Shown in pieces: positions 1 through 4,742 of a stretch of DNA of 16,921 bases. Origin of the DNA: an uncultured Collinsella sp. (GTDB taxonomy: Bacteria > Actinomycetota > Coriobacteriia > Coriobacteriales > Coriobacteriaceae). The number at the start of each line of letters is the position of its first letter. Position 1 is the first letter of the stretch. The DNA lies in the NCBI GenBank assembly GCA_937934355.1, contig CALGZY010000066.1:1-16921 (forward strand), written 5' to 3'. The translations under genes and the position numbers were made by a program. Below the pieces are notes generated by a model. It saw only the letters and a program-made list of their open reading frames with translations. It was not told where the DNA came from and searched no databases.

Positions 1-30
1 TATTTCACCGCAACTTAGGAGGGGATGGGG

Positions 31-486
31 TTAGCTGCGGGGGCGGTGGCGGAGCTTGTCGATGGTGGCGTCGGTGCTGCGACTGCGGGTTTCGGCAGCG
101 GTTTGGCGCTTGCGGCGGTAATCGATCATGCCTTGGATGATGGGCTTGCCAAAGCTCACGACATCATCGTTGTAGATGGCGGTTCGGGCTGCGAGGAGGC
201 AGTCGGTAAAGTCCATATGGGTTTTGCCAAAGAGTTTGATGGCAAGGGCGACAACGGTGGGCTCGTCGACCATGACGTCATCGAGCAGCCTTCTCATGGC
301 TGTAGCAATCTCAACGCGGGGAACCTTATAGACGTCGCGCAGCGTGACCACGACGCGCGTGATGATCTCAGGGTAGACGCGAGCGGTGCGCGTGGCGATG
401 ACCTTGGCAACGCGAGGTGACAGAACTTCGTCGTCGTCAAGCAGGTAGCGTAGGATGACGGTCTCGTCGATGATGGTGCTACTCAT
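31..486 (-). CDS. PIN-domain (VapC-like) toxin, probably catalytically degenerate
   Basis: A 151-residue protein resembling small PIN-fold ribonucleases, the usual toxin half of VapBC-type modules. The first acidic residue is seen in the N-terminal IIDETVIL (D7). The central acidic pair is the DFTDCLLAAR stretch (D92 and D95). The VYKVPR segment at about 52-57 is typical of the family. Two other positions that normally carry acids look altered. Where most relatives have a Glu in an 'AE(I/V)VYVL' helix this protein has ITRVVVTL (R44), and the 'TFD' near the C-terminus is SFGK (G113). Metal-dependent RNA cleavage may therefore be weak or lost; this rests on alignment by eye. The last 30 residues are basic and low in complexity. 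The start codon overlaps the end of the antitoxin gene by 8 bp, which implies translational coupling. It reads away from the hydrogenase cluster and is probably unrelated to it. Confidence 0.7.
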   Translation of the reverse strand: MSSTIIDETVILRYLLDDDEVLSPRVAKVIATRTARVYPEIITRVVVTLRDVYKVPRVEIATAMRRLLDDVMVDEPTVVALAIKLFGKTHMDFTDCLLAARTAIYNDDVVSFGKPIIQGMIDYRRKRQTAAETRSRSTDATIDKLRHRPRS

Positions 487-802
487 GGATATCTACTTCC
501 TCGGGACCCAAAATCGAATCGTCGCTTTCCGTGGCAAGGTATTCAACCCAGGCATTGCGCTCCTCGGCGCGGCGATTGGGGTCACCATATGCTTTGAGCG
601 ATCCATAGGCGGCGGTGCCGTCCTTTGAGCGCACGGCGACCGGCTGAAAGGGAAGCTTGCGCATCAAAATGCTTTGCGCGACAAATAAGCGAACAGCCTC
701 GGCGAGCGATGTGCCCATGGCGTCGTAGAGATGCTCGGCATGCTGCTTGTCTTCCTCGCGAATGCGCACCTGCAGGATGGCTCGTTTTTGAGTCGATGAC
801 AT
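479..802 (-). CDS. RelB/DinJ-family antitoxin
   Basis: A 107-residue protein with an N-terminal ribbon-helix-helix of the RelB/DinJ type. The beta strand AILQVRI is followed by helices containing GTSLAEAVRLFVAQS and the family-typical 'LPFQP' turn at about 51-55. The acidic C-terminal third would wrap the partner toxin. RelB/DinJ antitoxins bind DNA as dimers, repress their own promoter and neutralise a toxin. The start ATG (complement of 800-802) has a good ribosome binding site, AAGGGAGG, at 809-816 on the minus strand. The partner just downstream is a PIN protein, not the RelE/YafQ toxin usually paired with this antitoxin family, so the module is a mixed pair. The promoter must lie in the AT-rich stretch around 825-920; a small inverted repeat at 851-868 is a candidate operator. 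Confidence 0.75.
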   Translation of the reverse strand: MSSTQKRAILQVRIREEDKQHAEHLYDAMGTSLAEAVRLFVAQSILMRKLPFQPVAVRSKDGTAAYGSLKAYGDPNRRAEERNAWVEYLATESDDSILGPEEVDIHE

Positions 803-850
803 TACTGGCCTCCCTTAATGAGCGTGCAATATGAACAGTCAAATACAGCA

Positions 851-868
851 TCGGCTAATAATAGCCAA
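851..868. repeat. Imperfect inverted repeat upstream of the antitoxin gene
   Basis: TCGGCTA and TAGCCAA flank ATAA: seven-base arms with one mismatch and a perfect GGCTA/TAGCC core at 853-866. It lies about 50-65 bp upstream of the antitoxin start in AT-rich DNA. Autoregulated ribbon-helix-helix antitoxins commonly bind short inverted repeats in this position, so it is a candidate operator. No strong -35/-10 pair could be fixed next to it. Confidence 0.3.
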
Positions 869-905
869 TCTTATAACCACTACTTTATTGCACTAGAGTA
901 ATTGA

Positions 906-923
906 TTGTGAACAATATTACAA
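906..923. promoter_or_regulatory. CRP/FNR- or Rex-like inverted repeat
   Basis: TTGTGAA-CAAT-ATTACAA. It fits the CRP-type pattern TGTGA-N6-TCACA with one mismatch (TGTGA at 907-911, TTACA at 918-922). It also fits the Rex operator pattern TTGTGAA-N4-TTCACAA with two mismatches. Rex is an NADH/NAD+ sensor and CRP/FNR proteins control anaerobic genes, so either would make sense for a formate hydrogenlyase. The site is about 100 bp upstream of the antitoxin start and about 310 bp upstream of hydN, so it could serve either direction. An 18-bp near-match in AT-rich DNA can occur by chance. Confidence 0.3.
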
Positions 924-1026
924 ACGTACTACATCCTTCAGAAGCGAACGTGAAATCTTTCTTGGGCGTACGCATGTAATACACTCACCTTTATAACTTC
1001 TAGAGAATAATTCCAACCTGCCAAAC

Positions 1027-1052
1027 CCCTGCAATACACCCGTATTGCAGGG
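1027..1052. repeat. Perfect 11-bp-arm palindrome, candidate operator
   Basis: CCCTGCAATAC and GTATTGCAGGG flank ACCC, with every arm base paired. The outer 8 bp, CCCTGCAA, occurs a third time at 1071-1078. No T-run follows on either strand, so it does not look like an intrinsic terminator. Its position about 180-200 bp upstream of hydN, next to a weak promoter-like pair at 1066-1093, fits a binding site for a dimeric transcription factor that controls the cluster. The regulator is unknown. Confidence 0.5.
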
Positions 1053-1065
1053 CCTATGCTCAAGT

Positions 1066-1093
1066 TTGCCCCCTGCAACTGCGTATATTTAAC
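1066..1093 (+). promoter_or_regulatory. Weak candidate promoter for the hydN-fdhF-hyf cluster
   Basis: TTGCCC (1066-1071), 16 bp, then TTTAAC (1088-1093); each hexamer matches the sigma-70 consensus at 4 of 6 positions. Transcription would begin near 1100, placing the 1027-1052 palindrome at about -50 to -75 and the leader stem-loops inside the transcript. Better -10-like hexamers (TATAAC at 992-997, AATAAT at 1006-1011) lie upstream but lack a recognisable -35. Treat this as one option among several. Confidence 0.2.
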
Positions 1094-1118
1094 CTGTATA
1101 TCGTTGGAGAAACTCTAC

Positions 1119-1220
1119 CGAGTGCATGTTTCGCCGCATGCATTCGATTCGTCGATGCCAGGCCACGGGCGGCTTGGGTCAATGTCGACAGGGTCTCTCC
1201 GGCATGGGATTCAGGAGGGA
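1119..1220 (+). promoter_or_regulatory. Structured 5' leader with stem-loop over the hydN ribosome binding site
   Basis: Three consecutive stem-loops can be drawn. P1: CGAGTGCATG (1119-1128) pairs with CATGCATTCG (1137-1146), 10 bp with one G-U and an 8-base loop. P2: GTCGA (1151-1155) pairs with TCGAC (1185-1189), and inside it CCAGGCC (1158-1164) pairs with GGCTTGG (1171-1177) with one G-T. P3: TCTCTCC (1194-1200) pairs with GGAGGGA (1214-1220), which contains the Shine-Dalgarno sequence of hydN. P3 would hide the ribosome binding site, so this leader could act as a translational switch. I cannot match it to a known riboswitch class. The pairing was found by eye without energy calculation. 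Confidence 0.4.
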
Positions 1221-1229
1221 GTGAACAAC

Positions 1230-1748
1230 ATGGGCAATAAACGAGTCGTAGCCGATTCTTCGCGCTGCATTGGGTGTCAAACCTGTATGGCGGCGTGCAT
1301 CGAGGCACACGATATTCCCGGTAACATCGCCGCGCCGCGCCTGCGCGTGACGCGTACGTACGAGATCTCCGCACCGGTGGCTTGCCATCACTGCGAGGAC
1401 GCCCCGTGCGCGAAGGCCTGTCCTACGGGCGCCTTGTTCTTTGATCCAAAGAACCATCGTATCGGCGTCAACGAGGACAACTGCATCGGCTGCAAGAGCT
1501 GCGTCATGGCATGCCCCTTTGGCGCCGTGAGCGTGGCGACCACGCAGGTTCCGGTCTTGATGGGCGACGTTCGCGTGGGTTCGCAGACCAAGAGCTTCGT
1601 GCTCAAGTGCGACCTGTGCGTGGACCGTCCCGGCGCTCCGGCGTGTGCCGAGGCGTGCCCGACCAAGGGCCTCACCCTGGTAGACGAGGAGCGCCTGGCA
1701 GAACTGACTGCCGAGCGTGCCCGCGCCACCATCGAAAACGAGGCGTAA
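1230..1748 (+). CDS. hydN: HydN-like four-cluster [4Fe-4S] ferredoxin
   Basis: A 172-residue cytoplasmic electron carrier closely resembling E. coli HydN (about 175 aa), a partner needed for full formate dehydrogenase H activity. Sixteen cysteines fall in four groups: C13/16/19/23, C52/55/60/64, C85/88/91/95 and C127/130/139/143, enough for four [4Fe-4S] clusters. The 'CHHCEDAPCAKACP' and 'CIGCKSCVMACPFGA' segments are hallmarks of the HydN/HycB/DmsB-type ferredoxins. There is no Tat or membrane signal, so it acts in the cytoplasm. The ATG at 1230 was chosen because AGGAGGGA lies at 1213-1220 and the first cysteine group then begins at residue 13 as in relatives. The frame is open back to 1056, but that part has no ferredoxin character. 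It is the first gene of the cluster, 75 bp before fdhF, and probably transfers electrons from FdhF. HyfA is a second, similar protein later in the cluster. Confidence 0.85.
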   Translation: MGNKRVVADSSRCIGCQTCMAACIEAHDIPGNIAAPRLRVTRTYEISAPVACHHCEDAPCAKACPTGALFFDPKNHRIGVNEDNCIGCKSCVMACPFGAVSVATTQVPVLMGDVRVGSQTKSFVLKCDLCVDRPGAPACAEACPTKGLTLVDEERLAELTAERARATIENEA

Positions 1749-1784
1749 GCGTTGGGGCGACAGGCCCAATGATTGTCAAATTAG

Positions 1785-1800
1785 TACCGAGTAATCGGTA
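1785..1800 (+). other. Short hairpin with GTAA tetraloop between hydN and fdhF
   Basis: TACCGA and TCGGTA pair perfectly across GTAA, a GNRA-type tetraloop in the RNA. It ends 11 bases before the fdhF Shine-Dalgarno AAGGAGG (1812-1818). There is no T-run, so it is not a terminator. It could stabilise the message or affect fdhF translation. The 6-bp stem is short and could be chance. Confidence 0.3.
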
Positions 1801-1823
1801 GCAGAAAAAGGAAGGAGGGTGTC

Positions 1824-4046
1824 ATGGAGAAGCATAAAGTGATCTGCCCGTACTGCGGCGCCGGTTGCCAGTTTAACCTCCTGGTCCAAAACGGCCAGGT
1901 CGTGGGCACCGAACCGCTCAACGGCATCACCAACCAGAGCGAGCTGTGCCTTAAGGGCATGAGCGGCTACGACTTCATCAACGACACCAAGATCTTGACT
2001 CCTCGCGTACTGCACCCGATGATCCGCCGCACTAAGGGCGCGGATCTTGAGCGCGTAAGCTGGGACGAGGCACTGGATTTCACCGCATCTAAGATGCAGG
2101 CCATAATTGACGAATATGGTCCTAACACTGTCATGACCACCGGCTCTTCGCGAGGCGGCGGCAATGAGGCGAACTACGTCATGCAGAAGTTTACGCGTGC
2201 GTGCATCGGCACCCACAGCGTAGACAACTGCGCCCGTACTTGACACGGCCCTACTGTCCTCGGTCTGATGGACACGGTTGGTTCAGGTTGCATGTCATGC
2301 TCCATCCCCGGTATGGAGGATGCGGGCTGCATTTTCCTCTTCGGCTATAACCCTGCCGATTCGCACCCCATCGTCGCAAGGCGTATCGTGCGAGCCAAAG
2401 AAAAGGGTTGCAAGATCATCGTCGCCGATCCGCGCCATATCGAAACCGCGCGTATCGCCGATCTCTACCTTCCGATCAAGAACGGTTGCAACGTCGCGTT
2501 CCTCAACGCCTTTGCCAACTGCTTGGTCAACGATGGCCTCTACGACAAGGAATTCGTCGCCGAGCACACGAACGGCTTTGACGAGTGGTGGGAGACCATC
2601 AAGAACTACACTCCCGAATCCGTACAGGACATCACGGGTGTCGAGCCCGCGTTGATCCACCAAGCTGCCGAGATGTACGCCACGGCGAAGCCCTCTGCCA
2701 TCATTGGCTGGGGTATGGGCGTATGCCAGCAGAAGCAGAACCTGAAGACGGTGCACACCATCGCCTCCATCGCCTGCGTTGCCGGCCAGATCGGCAAACC
2801 CAATTCCGGCCTCGCGCCCGTGCGTGGCCAGAATAACGTCCAGGGCTCCTGCGATATGGGCATGCTGCCCAACCTGTACCCTGGCTACCAGAAGGTCACC
2901 GACCCGGCAGTGCGTGCCAAGTTTGCCAAGGCTTGGGGCGTGCCCGAGGAAAAGCTCCCGCTCGAGGAGGGCTACAAGCTCACCGACCTGGGCCACCTGG
3001 TCGACGAGGGCAAGGTGCACTGCTTCTACAACTACGGCGAGGACCCGGTGCAGACCGAGCCCGATTCGGCCGGTATGCGCAAGACGCTCTCCGAGCTGGA
3101 TCTGTTCATTTGCCAGGACATCTTTATGACGCAGACGACTATGCTCGCCGACGTCATCCTGCCTGCCACCTCTTGGGGCGAGCACGAGGGTGTCTTTACC
3201 GCATCCGACCGTAGCTTCCAGCACTTTGACGCGGCCGTTCCGCCCAAGGGCGAGTGCCGCCACGACTGGGAGATCTTCGCGGACCTGTCCACGCGCATGG
3301 GCTACCCCATGCACTACGACAACACCGAGCAGATCTGGAACGAGTGCATTAGCCTGTGCCCCAACTTTGTGGGCGCAACCTACGAGAAGATGGCTCCCGA
3401 GGGCGGTTACGCCCAGTGGCCCGTCAAGAGCACCGATGTGAACGACCACGGTACGCCCGACATGTTCGCTGGTGGCAAGTTCACCACCAAGGACGGCCGC
3501 GCCAACCTGATGGCGCACGACTGGGAGGCGCCCTCCGAGCTTCCCGACGATGAGTACCCGCTCATCCTGTGCACCGTCCGCGAGGTCGGCCACTACAGCT
3601 GCCGCTCGATGACCGGCAACTGCAAGACGCTGGCGCTGCTTGCCGACGAGCCCGGCTTTGTCCGCATGAATCCCGCGGATGCCGATGCGCGCGGCATCAA
3701 GAACGGCGACATCGTCTCGATCCACAGCCGCCGCGGCCAGGTATACAGCCGCGCCGACGTGAGCGACCGTATCAACAAGGGCACGGTCTATATGACCTAC
3801 CAGTGGTGGATTGGCAAGTGCAACGAGCTGACCATTCACAAGGTCGACCCGGTCTCGCATACGCCCGAGGACAAGTTCTCCGCCTGCCAGGTCGACGCTA
3901 TCGCCGACCAGGTCTGGGCTGAGGGCGAGGTCGAGCGTCAGTACACCGAGCTCAAGCAGGCTCTGGTGGACGCCGCCGCTCCTCAGGACGTTGAGCCCGG
4001 CGCCGCCAAGTTCGACGACGAGACGCACGTGAATCAAATCGTGTAG
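1824..4046 (+). CDS. fdhF: Formate dehydrogenase H, selenocysteine-containing (TGA at codon 140)
   Basis: Oxidises formate to CO2 at a molybdenum bis-MGD centre; it is the catalytic formate subunit of formate hydrogenlyase. Read through the TGA at 2241-2243, the product is 740 residues (E. coli FdhF is 715). C8, C11, C15 and C42 form the N-terminal [4Fe-4S] site with the following K44 (LCLKG), at the same numbering as E. coli. Sec140 is followed at once by H141 in 'UHGPT', the conserved catalytic pair. Long stretches such as GYNPADSHPIVA, SWGEHEGVFTA and EVGHYSCRSMTGNC match FdhF through to the C-terminal MGD-binding domain. There is no Tat signal, consistent with a cytoplasmic enzyme. AAGGAGG at 1812-1818 supports the ATG at 1824. 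A standard gene caller would split this into a 139-codon ORF and a 592-codon ORF starting at 2268. The cell must make selenocysteine; sel genes are not in this window. Confidence 0.95.
2241..2243 (+). other. In-frame TGA read as selenocysteine (Sec140 of FdhF)
   Basis: The TGA lies exactly at codon 140 of the fdhF frame. Strong FdhF similarity continues on both sides (SVDNCART before, HGPTVLGL after). The next base is C. Position 140 is the known selenocysteine of E. coli FdhF. The frame does not change at this point, so this is recoding and not a nonsense mutation. Confidence 0.95.
2255..2274 (+). promoter_or_regulatory. Bacterial SECIS element in fdhF
   Basis: TGTCC (2255-2259) pairs with GGACA (2270-2274), extended by TC (2260-2261) with GA (2267-2268), leaving one unpaired T at 2269 and the apical loop GGTCT (2262-2266). 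The loop begins 18 bases after the TGA. The E. coli fdhF SECIS has the same GGUCU loop at, as far as I recall, the same distance; it is bound by the selenocysteine-specific factor SelB. The bulged base here is on the 3' side of the stem, whereas in E. coli the bulged U is on the 5' side. The element also encodes the conserved TVLGL segment. Confidence 0.85.
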
Positions 4047-4067
4047 TCCCGTTCTCGTTGGCTTTTT

Positions 4068-4110
4068 GGGCCGGGCGTCCCGTACGTTCGGGAGCCCGGC
4101 CCGTTATTTT
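4068..4110 (+). terminator. Strong terminator-like hairpin between fdhF and hyfA
   Basis: GGGCCGGGC (4068-4076) pairs perfectly with GCCCGGCCC (4094-4102), and TCCCG (4078-4082) with CGGGA (4089-4093). G4077 is bulged and TACGTT forms the loop, giving 14 base pairs, very GC-rich. TTATTTT follows at 4104-4110. This has the form of a rho-independent terminator. It lies 21 bases after the fdhF stop and 15 bases before the hyfA ATG. Since hyfA-J clearly belong with fdhF, it may be a partial terminator or an mRNA 3'-end stabiliser that lets hydN-fdhF be made in excess of the hydrogenase. Confidence 0.75.
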
Positions 4111-4124
4111 GAAAGGAAGTGGGG

Positions 4125-4742
4125 ATGAACCGCTTCATCGACGTCAACCCGGAGAGGTGCATCGGCTGCGGAACATGCCAGTCCGCCTGTGCCGACGCCC
4201 ACCGGATGCAGGGTCTTCAGGATACGCCGCGTCTGGCGCTCGTGAAGACCGGCGGTATTTCGGCCGCCCTTGCCTGCCACCATTGCGAGGGTGCCCCCTG
4301 CGCCGAGGTTTGCCCGGTGAATGCCATCGAGCACGATGGCGATCGCATCCACGTCAAGGAGCAGGAGTGCATCGGGTGCAGGCTGTGCGCCATCGCGTGC
4401 CCCTTCGGAGCCATCCATCCCGATGGCACGTCTATCGCCGGTGTCGCAGGCATGTGCGACCCGACGCCTTCGTATCCTAAGTCCCTGAGCAGCCTGCTTA
4501 CGTGGGCTCCCGGCCAGTACACCTGCGCCGTCAAGTGCGACCTGTGCGCCTTCGATCCGGACGGCCCGCATTGTGTGGCGGCGTGCCCCACCAAGGCGCT
4601 GACCGTCATGGGCGGCGCGGCCGATCGCGAACTCGACGAGGCCAAGCGCCTGCGCTCGATTGAAAACGGTCCGTCCGTTGACGTTGCCGCTGTGGCCCAG
4701 GGTCTGTCCGAGAAAGCAGAAGGGAGCGTAAACAATGGATAG
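4125..4742 (+). CDS. hyfA: Hydrogenase-4 component A, four-cluster [4Fe-4S] ferredoxin subunit
   Basis: A 205-residue ferredoxin-like subunit that passes electrons from formate dehydrogenase to the hydrogenase arm. Four cysteine groups are seen: C12/15/18/22, C51/54/59/63, C82/85/88/92 and C138/141/150/154. The N-terminal MNRF, the 'MQGLQDTPRLALVKT' region and the spacer before 'AVKCDLC' match E. coli HyfA (about 205 aa), and HycB somewhat less. It is about 30% identical by eye to HydN earlier in the cluster, with a longer insert between the third and fourth cysteine groups. The ATG at 4125 was preferred over a GTG six bases upstream because AGGAAG at 4114-4119 is well spaced for it. Its last 8 bases overlap the start of hyfB, implying coupled translation. 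It follows directly after the terminator-like hairpin at 4068-4110. Confidence 0.88.
   Translation: MNRFIDVNPERCIGCGTCQSACADAHRMQGLQDTPRLALVKTGGISAALACHHCEGAPCAEVCPVNAIEHDGDRIHVKEQECIGCRLCAIACPFGAIHPDGTSIAGVAGMCDPTPSYPKSLSSLLTWAPGQYTCAVKCDLCAFDPDGPHCVAACPTKALTVMGGAADRELDEAKRLRSIENGPSVDVAAVAQGLSEKAEGSVNNG

Larger units (their letters stand above)
803..1229. other. Divergent intergenic region between antitoxin and hydN
   Basis: This 427-bp stretch has no credible gene. It is clearly more AT-rich than the flanking coding DNA from about 830 to 1020, as expected for promoters. It must hold the minus-strand promoter of the toxin-antitoxin pair and the plus-strand promoter of the hydN-fdhF-hyf cluster. 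It contains an imperfect inverted repeat (851-868), a CRP/Rex-like dyad (906-923), a perfect palindrome (1027-1052) and a structured leader (1119-1220), each listed separately. An open frame running in from 1056 is only the upstream extension of hydN; it has no Shine-Dalgarno site and no ferredoxin similarity before 1230. Confidence 0.7.

Noticed and set aside
25..420. A plus-strand open frame opposite the PIN toxin gene
   Set aside because: The minus-strand frame has PIN motifs, an operon partner and a coupled start; the plus-strand frame has no family resemblance.
1027..1052. The palindrome as an intrinsic terminator
   Set aside because: Neither strand has a T-run after the stem, and no gene ends beside it.
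1119..1220. Assignment of the leader to the Moco riboswitch
   Set aside because: The downstream genes make it tempting, but I could not match the conserved core of that class by eye; left as an unclassified structured leader.
1056..1229. An N-terminal extension of hydN starting at 1056
   Set aside because: No ribosome binding site at 1056, no ferredoxin similarity before residue MGNKR, and the stretch overlaps the palindrome edge and the structured leader.
880..1229. A sigma-54 promoter (GG-N10-GC) as used by E. coli hyf/hyc/fdhF
   Set aside because: I searched for TGGCAC-N5-TTGC-like pairs and saw no convincing match.
1824..2243. fdhF as a truncated pseudogene or as two separate genes
   Set aside because: The interruption is a single TGA at the known Sec position, the frame continues unchanged, and a SECIS-type hairpin follows at the proper spacing.
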